A DNA stretch of 64,000 nt from Rhizobacter sp. AJA081-3 (GCF_017795745.1 NZ_CP059067.1:3720001-3784000); one strand, 5' to 3'; counted from the stretch's first letter, positions 1-9,085 are shown. Notes: generated from the sequence alone by a model not told the origin. Numbers and translations are program-made.

Positions 1-64
1 CGGCGAGCACCAGGTGCACCACGACGACGGGTGACAGGCTGGAAAGGCTGGCAGAGTGGGGCAT
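1..64 (-). CDS. N-terminal fragment of an unidentified membrane protein (cut by window edge)
   Basis: An ATG at 64 on the minus strand opens a frame that stays open to the window edge, giving 21 residues: MPHSASLSSLSPVVVVHLVLA. The run of Val/Leu after residue 11 looks like the start of a first transmembrane helix. DUF2306-type membrane proteins of Burkholderiales often begin in this way, but 21 residues are too few to assign a family. The remaining 127 bases up to the phosphofructokinase gene hold nothing else that I can support. Confidence 0.35.
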   Translation of the reverse strand, partial: MPHSASLSSLSPVVVVHLVLA

Positions 65-191
65 GGTCGGCTCCGGTCGGTGCGAGTGTTGCGATGACCG
101 AACTGTGCCGACGGCGCCAGGGCACCGCGACCGCGACGCGACGAAACGCCGGTGGATGGCGTGAAACGGTGACCCTGCGGGGCGAACCGCT

Positions 192-1409
192 TCAGCCGCG
201 GTTCAGCACCTTCTCCACCGGGTTGGTGCGCAACCGGTAGGCGTCGGGCATGCCCGAGCCGAGCAAGGGGCGCAGGTAAAGGCGGAAGGCATCCGTCACG
301 TCGGTGCCGCTGGCGCTGATGAAGGCGTCGTCCATCGTGCGCGTCTTGCCGGCCACCGACTCCAGCGGCACGAGTTCGTAGTCGACCGAGTAGAAGCCGG
401 TGCGCTTGATCGCCACCGAGCCATCGCGCGCTCCCCACATGGCGTACTGCACTGCCTTCTCGCCGACCTCGCGCGCCTCGCGCTGGTCGACATCGCTGAC
501 GCAGCCGATGAAGCTGCGCTGCACGTAGCCGAAGGTGTCGCCGCGCACGCGCTTGATCTTCAGCTTCGTCTTGATCTCCTCGCACAGCAGGTCGGCCAGC
601 GCGCCGCTGCCCGAGAGCTGCACGTTGCCGTGATCGTCGTGTTCCAGGTCGCGGGCGAGCTGGGCGGCGATGGGCGCGCCGCTCTCGTCGTGGATGCCTT
701 CGGAGACGGCGATCACGCAGCGGCCGTAACGCTCGTAGACCGCCTTCACGTCGGCGAGGAACTTGTCGAGCATGAAGGTGCGCTCGGGCACGTAGATCAG
801 GTGCGGGCCATCGTCCGGGAACTTCTTGCCCAGCGCCGACGCGGCAGTCAGGAAGCCGGCGTGCCGGCCCATCACCACCGCGAGGTAGACGCCGGGCAGC
901 GCCGCGTTGTCGAGGTTGGCGCCCGCGAAGGCCTGCGCGACGAAACGCGCGGCGGACGGGAATCCCGGCGTGTGGTCGTTGCCGACCAGGTCGTTGTCGA
1001 TCGTCTTGGGGATGTGGATGCTGCGCAGCGGGTAGTTCGCCTTGTGCGCCTCCTCGCTGACGATGCGCACGGTGTCCGACGAGTCGTTGCCGCCGATGTA
1101 GAAGAAGTGCTCGATCTCGTGCGCCTGCAGGACCTTGAAGATCTCCTGGCAGTACTTGAGGTCGGGCTTGTCGCGCGTGGAGCCCAGCGCCGAGGCCGGC
1201 GTGCCGGCCACCAGCTCGAGGTTGTGGCTGGTCTCCTGCGTGAGGTCGACGAAATCCTCGTTGACGATGCCGCGCACGCCGTGGCGTGCGCCGTAGATCC
1301 GCTGCACCTCGCCGAATCGCCGCGCCTCGAGCGCCACGCCGACGAGCGACTGGTTGATCACGGCGGTGGGGCCGCCGCCCTGGGCGACGAGGATCTTTCC
1401 GGATTTCAT
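192..1409 (-). CDS. pfp: 6-phosphofructokinase, probably pyrophosphate-dependent
   Basis: Phosphorylates fructose-6-phosphate to fructose-1,6-bisphosphate in glycolysis. The 405-residue cytoplasmic protein has the donor-binding loop GGG at 11-13, GGNDSSDT at 106-113, PKTIDND at 134-140 and MGRHAGF at 180-186. The Asp at the fourth position of GGND and the Lys of PKTIDND are the signature of PPi-using PfkA-clade enzymes; ATP-using enzymes carry a GGDGS-type loop and no such Lys. PPi as donor is therefore an inference from motif, and the reaction would be reversible. The start is an ATG preceded by an AGGAGGCC-like Shine-Dalgarno (complement of 1415-1422). The gene stands alone between an unknown small ORF and the cut-off membrane protein. 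Confidence 0.93.
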   Translation of the reverse strand: MKSGKILVAQGGGPTAVINQSLVGVALEARRFGEVQRIYGARHGVRGIVNEDFVDLTQETSHNLELVAGTPASALGSTRDKPDLKYCQEIFKVLQAHEIEHFFYIGGNDSSDTVRIVSEEAHKANYPLRSIHIPKTIDNDLVGNDHTPGFPSAARFVAQAFAGANLDNAALPGVYLAVVMGRHAGFLTAASALGKKFPDDGPHLIYVPERTFMLDKFLADVKAVYERYGRCVIAVSEGIHDESGAPIAAQLARDLEHDDHGNVQLSGSGALADLLCEEIKTKLKIKRVRGDTFGYVQRSFIGCVSDVDQREAREVGEKAVQYAMWGARDGSVAIKRTGFYSVDYELVPLESVAGKTRTMDDAFISASGTDVTDAFRLYLRPLLGSGMPDAYRLRTNPVEKVLNRG

Positions 1410-1488
1410 TCAAGGCCTCCTGGTGACGGCGGGATGGTACGCCCGCCGCCGACCCGGAAGCATGGCCCCGTCGGGGGCCGATCCGCCG

Positions 1489-1728
1489 TCAGGCCGCCAG
1501 CCGCAGCGGCTCGCGCTGCGAGCCTTCGTAGGCCTGCAGCTCGGCCAGCGCGCGGCTGATGTCGGACTCGTCGCCCTCGATCACCGCGCGGTCGGCTCGG
1601 CGCAGCGACGCCTCGATGAGCGCGCTGGCAAAGGCGCCGGCCGAGCCGATCGACACGTACTTGCGAACGAGTTCGCGGCAGCGGGCCTGTTCGACGGGAA
1701 GACGGTAGAGCAGTTGCGTGTTCATCAT
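1489..1728 (-). CDS. small conserved-looking hypothetical protein, 79 aa
   Basis: A 79-residue soluble protein starting MMNTQLLYRL, preceded by GAGGAACTCACC, which is a good ribosome-binding site. The body is predicted helical, with a middle stretch VRKYVSIGSAGAFASALIEA and a charged helix ending in ALAELQAYEGSQ. I do not recognise a family. The same frame continues open upstream into the protease gene, but the Shine-Dalgarno sequence and the change of codon register fix the start here. It lies 137 bp downstream of the C11 protease gene on the same strand, so it could be co-transcribed with it as a partner or inhibitor. That role is speculation from position only. Confidence 0.6.
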   Translation of the reverse strand: MMNTQLLYRLPVEQARCRELVRKYVSIGSAGAFASALIEASLRRADRAVIEGDESDISRALAELQAYEGSQREPLRLAA

Positions 1729-1865
1729 GGTGAGTTCCTCTGGATCGGTGGGCGGGGACGACGGCTTGTCGTGTCGTCCTGGCTTCATTTCAGTCCAGAG
1801 GGGTTCCCAATGCGACGCGGCCCGGGGGAGGATTCGGGCCGCGCCGGCGACGATCGCCAGACGAT

Positions 1866-3485
1866 TCAGCGCTTGCCGCTGGTCGGGTGGTCGGGCTTGC
1901 CGGGCTTTCCAGGGTGGCCCGGCTTGCCATCCGGCTTGTCGTGCCCGCAGGGCGGAATCGTCTTCGGGTCGAACTTGGCGTTGAAGACCGGGAACTCCGG
2001 GATCGCCGCCGGCAGCAGGCGCACCCACTCCTTGCTGTCCTTGTGGTACTCGATCAGGAAGTCGACCCAGTCGGTCACCTTCAGGAAATCGATGATGTGC
2101 GGCTGCACCAGCGGCAGGGTCGGGTCGGGGTTGACGTCGAGGTAGAACGGCGAGCGCCAGTCCCAGAAACCGCGCAGCAGCGGGTCGGGCAGGAAGATGT
2201 TCATCGCCAGGTAGGGCGAGCTGAAGTTCCAGGTGATGCCGGTGCCGGCCGCCACCCAGGGCGCGTCGTTGGAGCCGTAGGCCTTGATGCCTTGCAGCGC
2301 ATCCTTCAGCGCCCGCGCGGCCGGGTGAACGGGGTGGGGGCGGAAGTCGAAGTTCAGCAGCGAGTTGGCCAGGCTGAACAGGTCGGTCAGCTCGTCCGGC
2401 GCCTCGAGGCGGAAGGTGGCCTCGGTGTCGAACTGCTGGGCCAGCACGATGGCGCTGCGGATGCGCTGCACCACCGCCAGGCGCGACGCCGCGTCGGGCG
2501 CGCCGCGCAGCGCGGCGAGCAGGGCATCGGCCAGGTCGTCCACGCACTCGGCGATGGTGTGCAGCCGCGCCAGGCGCACCACGCAGCCCAGCGTCGGGTG
2601 GTTGCCCTTGGCCTCGAGGATCTGCCGGTTGGCGTCGGCGAACCAGTGCGCGAGCTCCTGCGCGCTGGCCGTGCCCTGCTGCGCCAGCTTGGCGAACACG
2701 CCCGGGTAGCCCTCGCCGGCGGTGAAGAAGTTGTAGTTCGGGTAGCCGGTGGCGTATTCGGCGCACGGCGCCACCGTGTGCAGCACCTCGACGGCCATGT
2801 TGAAGCAGTTGTCGAAGTGGATCACCGACAGCTTGGGCACGCCGGCCTCCTGCGCGGCCTTCAGCGCCGCGCCCAGGCCCCAGGTCGACAGCGGCATGTG
2901 GTTGGCCGGCAGCAGCGGCGAGCCGCCCGGCAGCAAGGGCGAGCCCCCCGGCAGCAGCGGCGATCCGCCGGGCAGCAGCGGCGAGCCGCCAGGCAGCACC
3001 GGTGCGCCGCCGTTGGCGTCGAAGCGCCACTCGAACGTGCCGTTGCGCGTCAGAGTGCGGGTGCTGAGCTGGCTGCGGTCGATCTCCGGCAGGTACCCGG
3101 CGCCGTGGCCCTCGAGCGCCAGCACGATGGCCGAAGTCGGGCGGCTGGCGTGAGCGTGGCGCAGGAAGCCGGCCAGGTTGTTCGGCGAAGCCATGTCCTG
3201 CTTCCAGCGCGAGGTGACGGTCACGCCCTCGGGCTTGCCGGCCTCGATCTCGACGAGGTAGGTGTCGTCCTTCGCCAGGTCGACCAGCGCGGCGACGTGC
3301 ACGCCACTGGCTGCCACCTTCAGCAGGCCCTGGTAGAGCGGGTGCTGCGCCAGGTCGCGCGAGCTGCCCTCGGGGAAGGTGGAGAGCGTCTCGTCGCTGC
3401 CGAACGGCGCGTAGACGGCGAACAACACGCTGTCGGTGCGCGCGGAATCGCCGGGCTTCTCCGGCTGGAGGCGGGGCAGGGGCAT
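1866..3485 (-). CDS. clostripain-like C11 family cysteine peptidase with GGSPLLP repeats
   Basis: A 539-residue protein of the clostripain (peptidase C11, caspase-fold) family. The catalytic dyad is visible as His127 in LEGHGAG and Cys227 in HFDNCFNM. Known C11 enzymes cleave after Arg or Lys and often need Ca2+ and self-cleavage. Between the two catalytic residues sits an inserted run of GG(S/A)P(L/V)LP heptads at residues 159-193, and the C-terminus (about 515-539) is a Gly/Pro/Lys/His-rich tail. I see no signal peptide, so it is probably cytoplasmic unless exported by another route. The start MPLPRLQ is chosen for its AGGAGAGACC ribosome-binding site; an upstream in-frame start lacks one. 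It is transcribed away from a TPR/winged-helix protein, which is a natural candidate regulator. Confidence 0.85.
   Translation of the reverse strand: MPLPRLQPEKPGDSARTDSVLFAVYAPFGSDETLSTFPEGSSRDLAQHPLYQGLLKVAASGVHVAALVDLAKDDTYLVEIEAGKPEGVTVTSRWKQDMASPNNLAGFLRHAHASRPTSAIVLALEGHGAGYLPEIDRSQLSTRTLTRNGTFEWRFDANGGAPVLPGGSPLLPGGSPLLPGGSPLLPGGSPLLPANHMPLSTWGLGAALKAAQEAGVPKLSVIHFDNCFNMAVEVLHTVAPCAEYATGYPNYNFFTAGEGYPGVFAKLAQQGTASAQELAHWFADANRQILEAKGNHPTLGCVVRLARLHTIAECVDDLADALLAALRGAPDAASRLAVVQRIRSAIVLAQQFDTEATFRLEAPDELTDLFSLANSLLNFDFRPHPVHPAARALKDALQGIKAYGSNDAPWVAAGTGITWNFSSPYLAMNIFLPDPLLRGFWDWRSPFYLDVNPDPTLPLVQPHIIDFLKVTDWVDFLIEYHKDSKEWVRLLPAAIPEFPVFNAKFDPKTIPPCGHDKPDGKPGHPGKPGKPDHPTSGKR
2907..3011 (-). 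repeat. in-frame heptad repeat (GG-S/A-P-L/V-LP, five copies)
   Basis: Five consecutive 21-bp units encode GGAPVLP followed by four GGSPLLP copies, at residues 159-193 of the C11 peptidase, between the catalytic His and Cys. The DNA copies differ by only a few synonymous changes, so the array is recent and could expand or contract by slippage. Confidence 0.9.
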
Positions 3486-3592
3486 GGTCTCTCCTGTTGT
3501 TGTCGAAGGCGGCAGTGCACGCGCGAGCTGCACGCTACCCGCGACGGTACGCCCCACGCCATCCCATTCACAAGCACTCGTTCTTCGGTGGG

Positions 3593-5884
3593 ATGGCGCT
3601 CGATCAGACGATCGTGAGACGATTCATCGTGGCCTCAGAAACATCCACTAACACTTTCACCGAGGGTCGCGTGCGCCGCCCCTCCCTGCGCACGGCCGAG
3701 TCGGTGCTCGACGGTCTGCTGGCCGCCCACCGCGCCGGCACGCTGGACGAGTGGCTTCGCCAGCACCCGCGCGTCGCCGGCTGGATCGATGCGCAGTGGC
3801 TGCGCCCGCTGCGCGGCGCAGCCGGCGACCTGCTGCCAGCCGGCCAGCGGGCCGCCGCACTGGCCCTTCTGCTGCGCTGGGCCATCGGCCAGCAGCGGCC
3901 CGACCAGGCGGCGCCGGCCGAAGCGATCCCGCGCGAGGCCTGGATCGAGCGCACCAGCTGGCGACCGATGCTCGCCCTGACCTGCCAGTACGGCTTCGCG
4001 CCGGTACCGGCCTTCCGCGACCGCTACCGCGGGCACGCCGACGAAGCCGCGGCCAGCCACCTGTGCGGCCTGTGGTCGGTGGGGGCCAGCACCTACTACC
4101 GCTACCTCGACAAGGGCAAGCGCGCGCTGGCCCAGTTGCTGCGCGAGGCGCCGGCGCCGGCGATGCACCGGCTCGCGCTGCGAGCCGCGACGCTGGAACT
4201 CGTCGCGGCGCAGACCGCACTGGCCGACGAAGCTGCCCGCCGCGTTTGGCACGCCCGCCACGCCATCGCGGCGCTGGCCGACGACGACAGCATCTCCGCG
4301 TTGTGGCACCTGAGCTGCGCGCGCGACACCACCGGCTTCATCCGCGCCCTGCAGCGGCACAGCGTCGAGCTGGCCAACGACGGCGAGACCGACCTGCTGC
4401 TCGAGGCGATGAGCGCGGCTGCCGAGTCGCCGCGCGAGCGCTTCGACCTGCTGCTGGCCCAGGGCACGCTGTGGCGCATGCGCGGCGACGCGCCGCGCGA
4501 GCAGGGCAGCTACGAACAGGCACTGCGCCTGGCCGCCGACGCCGACGATCCGCTGCTGCTGGGCATCGTCTACGGTGCGCTGGGCAAGTTCCACGAGCCG
4601 CGCGACCTCGACCGCGCCTTCGCCTACTACCAGGACGGCGCCGAGTGCCTGCGCCGCTCCGGCCTGGGCGAGGACGGCAGCGCGGCCGCCGAGACTGTCG
4701 AGGAGTACGTGGCCACGCTGGTGCGGCTGGCCTGGCTCTACGTGCTGCGCAACGACCCGCGCTCGAAGGCGCTGCTCGAACGCGCCGAGTCGCTGTGCCG
4801 CCGCCACACGCTGTCGCCGGCCACCGTGGCCATGCTCGAGCAGACCTGGGGCGAATGCTGGCGGCGCGCCGGCGAGCTGACGCGCGCACTCGAGCACAAG
4901 CACCGCGCACTGCTGCTGTACGAGCGCATCGACGATCGCCAGGCCATCCTGAAGACCTTCGGCAACCTGAGCCTGATCTACGGCGAGGCGAAGGACTTCG
5001 CCCGCGCAAGCGAGTACGCGCGCCGCGTGCTCGCGCTGGCCGACACCATGACGGTGGAGCCGGAGATCCTGGCCAGCACGCACCTCAACCTGGGCGTGGC
5101 CTGCTTCTGGCAGGCCGACTACGCGCAGGCGCAGGCCGAATACGAGGCCGCACTCGAGATCGCAATGCGCAACCGGCTGCACCGCGTGGCCGGCATCGCG
5201 CACCTGAACCTCGCCGAAGTGGCCTACCTGCGCTTCAAGCAGACGGCCGACCCGCAGGACGAATCGCGCGGCGACCGGCATGCCGCGGCGGCCACGGCCA
5301 TCTGGCCGCACGACAGCGACCCGGCGCACAGCGAGGCAGCGCGCCGCCTCAAGCAGGAGATCCTCGGCCCCGACGCCGGCCTGGCGCGCGACCGCCTGCT
5401 GCCCGCCGAAGCCACCGACCACTATGCCGAGATGGCCGAGGTGCGCCGCCAGCGCGAGCAACTCGCCGTGCCCGGCGCGCCGCAGGATCATGTCGGCGCA
5501 CACCTGGCCATCGCGCGCGCCTACCTGTCGATCGCCATGAAGGAGCGCGAGGCCGCGCTGGCGCTGATCGAGCGCCACGGCCTGGGCCAGCGCTTCATCG
5601 GCGAGATCGAGGCCTTGCGCCAGACTTTCGATCGCGAGCTCACGCGCGAGCAGAAGCTCGTCGCGCAGTGGCGCCAGGCCACTGCCGATCTGCTGAGCGC
5701 ACAGCGTTGCGCCGCCGTGCTCGAGGCCTTGATGGCGAGCGGCTACGTCAACAAGAGCGCCTACGCCGAACTTTGCGCGCTGAGCCCGGCCACCGCGTCG
5801 AAGCACCTGGGCACGCTGGCCGAGCGCGGCCTGCTGGTGCAGACCGGCAAGGGCCCGGCCACCCGCTACATGCTGCCGGCCTGA
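3593..5884 (+). CDS. large TPR protein with C-terminal winged helix, putative regulator
   Basis: About 763 residues. The N-terminal ~200 residues have no family I recognise. Residues ~270-560 are TPR-like helical pairs (for example YEQALRLAADADDPLLLGIVYGAL and a block near FGNLSLIYGEAKDFARASEYA). The last ~65 residues form a winged helix: SGYVNKSAYAELCALSPATASKHLGTLAERGLLVQTGKG is broken here into helix, recognition helix (ATASKHL) and wing. This resembles ArsR/DeoR-type DNA-binding ends. The gene diverges from the C11 peptidase across ~107 bp, so regulation of that gene is plausible. The start is uncertain: ATG 3593 has only a weak GGTGGG upstream, and an earlier ATG (3497) would overlap the peptidase promoter. 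Confidence 0.75.
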   Translation: MALDQTIVRRFIVASETSTNTFTEGRVRRPSLRTAESVLDGLLAAHRAGTLDEWLRQHPRVAGWIDAQWLRPLRGAAGDLLPAGQRAAALALLLRWAIGQQRPDQAAPAEAIPREAWIERTSWRPMLALTCQYGFAPVPAFRDRYRGHADEAAASHLCGLWSVGASTYYRYLDKGKRALAQLLREAPAPAMHRLALRAATLELVAAQTALADEAARRVWHARHAIAALADDDSISALWHLSCARDTTGFIRALQRHSVELANDGETDLLLEAMSAAAESPRERFDLLLAQGTLWRMRGDAPREQGSYEQALRLAADADDPLLLGIVYGALGKFHEPRDLDRAFAYYQDGAECLRRSGLGEDGSAAAETVEEYVATLVRLAWLYVLRNDPRSKALLERAESLCRRHTLSPATVAMLEQTWGECWRRAGELTRALEHKHRALLLYERIDDRQAILKTFGNLSLIYGEAKDFARASEYARRVLALADTMTVEPEILASTHLNLGVACFWQADYAQAQAEYEAALEIAMRNRLHRVAGIAHLNLAEVAYLRFKQTADPQDESRGDRHAAAATAIWPHDSDPAHSEAARRLKQEILGPDAGLARDRLLPAEATDHYAEMAEVRRQREQLAVPGAPQDHVGAHLAIARAYLSIAMKEREAALALIERHGLGQRFIGEIEALRQTFDRELTREQKLVAQWRQATADLLSAQRCAAVLEALMASGYVNKSAYAELCALSPATASKHLGTLAERGLLVQTGKGPATRYMLPA

Positions 5885-5906
5885 TCGGCCGGGCGGCGAT
5901 TGTTCT

Positions 5907-6953
5907 TCAGGCCGAGACGGGGCGGATCTCGAAGCGCTTCGCGTCAGCCGCCCGCTCTCGGGCACGCAACTGTCCGCAGCCGGCCTCCACGTCCTGCCCG
6001 GCCGACTGGCGCAGCCGCGCCAGCACGCCGCGGTGGTTGAGCGTGCGCATGATCTGGCCGGCACGCTCGTCGCTCGGCCGGCGAAAGGCCAGCCCGTCGA
6101 TCGTGTTGAACGGGATCATGTTCATGATCGCGTAGCGGCCGCGCAGCAGCGCCACGATGCCCTCGACCTCGTCGTCGCCGTCGTTGACGCCCTCGATCAG
6201 CGTCCACTGGTACTGGATCGGGTAGCCGGTGGCGCGGGCATAGCGCTCACCTTGCTCCACCAGTTCGGCCGGCTCGTAGCGTGGCGCGCGCGGCATCAAT
6301 TCGGCTCGAAGCGCGGCCTTCGTCGAATGCAGCGACAGCGCCAGCGCCGGCTTCACGCGGCCCTGCGGCAGCCGTTCGAAGACGCGCGGGTCGCCCACCG
6401 TCGAGAAGACCAGCGACTTGTGGCCGATGCCCCCGGCCGTGCCGAGCAGGTCGATGGCCTCGAGCACGTTGTCCAGGTTGTGCGCCGGCTCGCCCATGCC
6501 CATGAAGACGACCTTGCGCACGGCGCGCTGGCGCCGCGCGAGTGCCACCTGCGCGACGATCTCGGCGCTGCCGAGCTGGCGCAGCAGCCCGTCGCGCCCG
6601 GTCATGCAGAACACGCAGCCGACCGCGCAGCCGGCCTGCGTCGACACGCACAGTCCGTCGCGCGGCAGCAGCACGCTCTCCACCGTCTGGCCATCGCCCA
6701 ATTCGACGAGCAATCGCTGCGAGCCGTCGCCGCCGCCATGCGCCGTGCGCACGCGGGCCAGGGCGTCGAGCTCGGCCTCGATGGCGGGCAGGGCCTCGCG
6801 CAGCTCCTGCGGGATCCAGTCCTCGAGCCGGCGCCGGCCGCTGGTCTGCGGCTTGGCCTGCGACCACAGCCGCAGCACGCGCTCCTCGTGGACGGGCTTG
6901 GCCCCGAGTGCGCGCAGGCGTTGGCGGATGTCGGCGATGCGCATGGCGCGCAA
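5907..6953 (-). CDS. RlmN/Cfr-family radical SAM RNA methyltransferase paralog
   Basis: A 348-residue radical SAM enzyme. The 4Fe-4S ligands are Cys109, Cys113 and Cys116 (GCAVGCVFCMTG). The two Cys residues used for methyl transfer by RlmN are present as Cys102 (LCVSTQ) and Cys326 (DVEAGCGQL). GMGEP and the LALSLHS strand also match the family. RlmN methylates C2 of A2503 of 23S rRNA and of some tRNAs; Cfr methylates C8 of A2503. Because rlmN normally sits with ndk/pilF/ispG in betaproteobacteria and this copy does not, I take it as a paralog whose substrate is not certain. It ends 22 bp from the convergent TPR gene and follows the coiled-coil membrane protein with a 7-bp gap. Confidence 0.85.
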   Translation of the reverse strand: MRAMRIADIRQRLRALGAKPVHEERVLRLWSQAKPQTSGRRRLEDWIPQELREALPAIEAELDALARVRTAHGGGDGSQRLLVELGDGQTVESVLLPRDGLCVSTQAGCAVGCVFCMTGRDGLLRQLGSAEIVAQVALARRQRAVRKVVFMGMGEPAHNLDNVLEAIDLLGTAGGIGHKSLVFSTVGDPRVFERLPQGRVKPALALSLHSTKAALRAELMPRAPRYEPAELVEQGERYARATGYPIQYQWTLIEGVNDGDDEVEGIVALLRGRYAIMNMIPFNTIDGLAFRRPSDERAGQIMRTLNHRGVLARLRQSAGQDVEAGCGQLRARERAADAKRFEIRPVSA

Positions 6954-6960
6954 GGCTACT

Positions 6961-7647
6961 TCACTTCACGAACATCACCCGCATGCCGAGCTGCCGGCCT
7001 TCGGCACGGTCGAGCACGGTGATGGTGGCCTGGCTCGCCCTGAAGCCGTCGGGCAGCGGCTGGGTGCCGCGCACCACCTCGTGGCTGCCCACGGTGATGC
7101 TCACAGGCTTGGACACGACGCGCGACTCGGACGGCCCGGCGCCACCGCCGGTGATGGTGAGCTGCAGCACCGCGTTCATCGGCTTGGCACCGGGGCTGCG
7201 CGTCAGCGCCACCTCATAGGCCAGCGCCGCGCCCTTGCGCACGAAGCGCGCTGCGCGCACCTCGATCGTGCCGCCGCGCGGATCGGGCGGCAGCGCATCG
7301 GCGGTGAATTCGAGGTCCTGGCGCAGCTCCTCGGTGCCGGCGCGCGTGGCGGCGAGTTCATCGGCCAGCCGCTTCGATTCGGTCAGCGATGCGTCGAGCC
7401 GCTTGGTGGCCTCGGCCAGGTCGGCCGTCAGCCGTTGTCGCTGGGCATCGGCCTGCTCGTACGCGTTGCGCAGCTCGGTCGACGCGGAGGCGCTCAACCG
7501 CGGCGGCAGGTGCTTCTCCTGGACGTAGATCACCCCGGCCGCACCGGCCACGGCACCGAGCAGCAACAGGACCAGCCAGGGCGGCAGCGCCCAGCGAGAG
7601 CGCTGGCGGCCGTAGGACAGGACGACGGGTTTGGACGATCCAAACAT
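6961..7647 (-). CDS. single-pass membrane protein with coiled coil (DUF6776-like)
   Basis: A 228-residue protein: a basic N-terminus, one transmembrane helix at ~22-42 (PPWLVLLLLGAVAGAAGVIY), a coiled coil at ~55-112 rich in Ala, Glu and Arg, then a beta-rich C-terminal domain that would be periplasmic. The layout matches a family of uncharacterised betaproteobacterial proteins that I know as DUF6776, but I assign this from architecture and not from a search. It lies upstream of the radical SAM gene with a 7-bp gap, so the two are likely one transcript. It diverges from chrA. Confidence 0.7.
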   Translation of the reverse strand: MFGSSKPVVLSYGRQRSRWALPPWLVLLLLGAVAGAAGVIYVQEKHLPPRLSASASTELRNAYEQADAQRQRLTADLAEATKRLDASLTESKRLADELAATRAGTEELRQDLEFTADALPPDPRGGTIEVRAARFVRKGAALAYEVALTRSPGAKPMNAVLQLTITGGGAGPSESRVVSKPVSITVGSHEVVRGTQPLPDGFRASQATITVLDRAEGRQLGMRVMFVK

Positions 7648-7741
7648 CGGTGTCTTCTCGTGTTCTCAACAACCGCGCAGGGTAGCGCGCTTCGGGGTGG
7701 GCCATGAAACATGATGTGGCCGGCTCGGATACCCTTGACGA

Positions 7742-9085
7742 ATGAGCTCATCCGACGCAGCACCTGCCCCCGTGAGCTTCGGCGAGGCGCTGCGCTTCTG
7801 GCTCAAACTGGGCTTCATCAGCTTCGGCGGTCCGGCCGGGCAGATCGCCATCATGCACACGGAGCTGGTCGAGCGGCGCCGCTGGCTCAGCGAGAAGCGC
7901 TTCCTGCACGCGCTGAACTACTGCATGGTGCTGCCCGGCCCCGAGGCGCAGCAGCTCGCCACCTACATCGGCTGGCTGATGCACCGCAGCTGGGGCGGCA
8001 TCGTCGCCGGCGCGCTGTTCGTGCTGCCCTCGCTGTTCATCCTGATCGCGCTGAGCTGGGTCTACCTGCGCTTCGGCGACGTGCCGCTGGTGGCCGGCAT
8101 CTTCTTCGGCATCAAGCCGGCGGTGACGGCGCTGGTGCTGCACGCGGCCCACCGCATCGGCTCGCGCGCGCTGAAGAACCGCTGGATGTGGGGCATCGCG
8201 GCCCTGGCCTTCGTGGCCATCTTCGCCTTCGACGCGCCCTTCCCCGGCATCGTGCTGGCCGCGGCGCTGATCGGCCACTTCGGCGCGAAGCGCGTGCCGG
8301 GCGTCTTCGCGCTCGGTGGCCCCGCTGGCGCCGCGAGTCAGGGCTACGGTCCGGCCCTGATCGACGACGACACGCCCACGCCGGCGCATGCGCTGTTCTC
8401 GAAGGCGCGGCTGGCGCGCGTGCTGGCCATCGGCATCGCGCTGTGGGCGCTCGGGATGGGCACACTGGTCGCCGTGAACGGCCTGCACGGCACGCTGGCT
8501 CAGATGGGCTGGTTCTTCACCAAGGCCGCACTGCTCACCTTCGGCGGCGCCTACGCGGTGCTGCCCTATGTCTACCAGGGCGCGGTGGAGACGCACCAGT
8601 GGCTCTCGGCCACGCAGATGATCGATGGCCTCGCGTTGGGCGAAACCACGCCCGGCCCGCTGATCATGGTGGTGGCCTTCGTCGGCTTCGTCGGCGGCTG
8701 GGCCAAGCAGGTGCTCGGGCCCGATGCGCTGTTCCTCGGCGGCGCGCTGGCCGCCGGCGTGGTGACCTTCTTCACCTTCCTGCCCTCCTTCGTGTTCATC
8801 CTCGCCGGCGGGCCGGTGGTGGAGGCCACGCACGGCAAGCTCGGCTTCACCGCGCCGCTGTCGGCCATCACCGCCGCGGTGGTCGGCGTGATCCTCAACC
8901 TGGCGCTGTTCTTCGCGTACCACGTGCTGTGGCCGCAGGGCTTCGGCGGGCGCTTCGACGCGTTGTCGGCGCTGGTGATCGCGGCGGCGGCAGTGGCACT
9001 GTTCCGCTTCAAGGTCGGCGTGATGCCGCTGCTGGGAGCCTGCGCGGCGTTCGGCCTGGCGGTCACGCTGGCCGGGCTGCGCTGA
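7742..9085 (+). CDS. chrA: chromate efflux transporter, two-domain (CHR superfamily)
   Basis: A 447-residue inner-membrane transporter of the long-chain CHR family, which exports chromate. Both CHR halves are visible: an N-terminal one with LGFISFGGPAGQ and LPGPEAQQLATYIGW, and a C-terminal one beginning ALLTFGGAYAVLPY with GLALGETTPGPLIM. The paired FGG and PGP motifs are diagnostic. Multiple hydrophobic helices run through each half. The ATG at 7742 follows the upstream TGACGA sequence directly. No chrB-type regulator sits beside it, so substrate and regulation are inferred from family alone. It converges on the nrtR-like gene with a 7-bp gap. Confidence 0.93.
   Translation: MSSSDAAPAPVSFGEALRFWLKLGFISFGGPAGQIAIMHTELVERRRWLSEKRFLHALNYCMVLPGPEAQQLATYIGWLMHRSWGGIVAGALFVLPSLFILIALSWVYLRFGDVPLVAGIFFGIKPAVTALVLHAAHRIGSRALKNRWMWGIAALAFVAIFAFDAPFPGIVLAAALIGHFGAKRVPGVFALGGPAGAASQGYGPALIDDDTPTPAHALFSKARLARVLAIGIALWALGMGTLVAVNGLHGTLAQMGWFFTKAALLTFGGAYAVLPYVYQGAVETHQWLSATQMIDGLALGETTPGPLIMVVAFVGFVGGWAKQVLGPDALFLGGALAAGVVTFFTFLPSFVFILAGGPVVEATHGKLGFTAPLSAITAAVVGVILNLALFFAYHVLWPQGFGGRFDALSALVIAAAAVALFRFKVGVMPLLGACAAFGLAVTLAGLR

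Noticed and set aside
2907..3011. Direct repeats as a possible CRISPR array
   Set aside because: Units are contiguous 21-bp codon repeats with no spacers and lie in frame within a peptidase.
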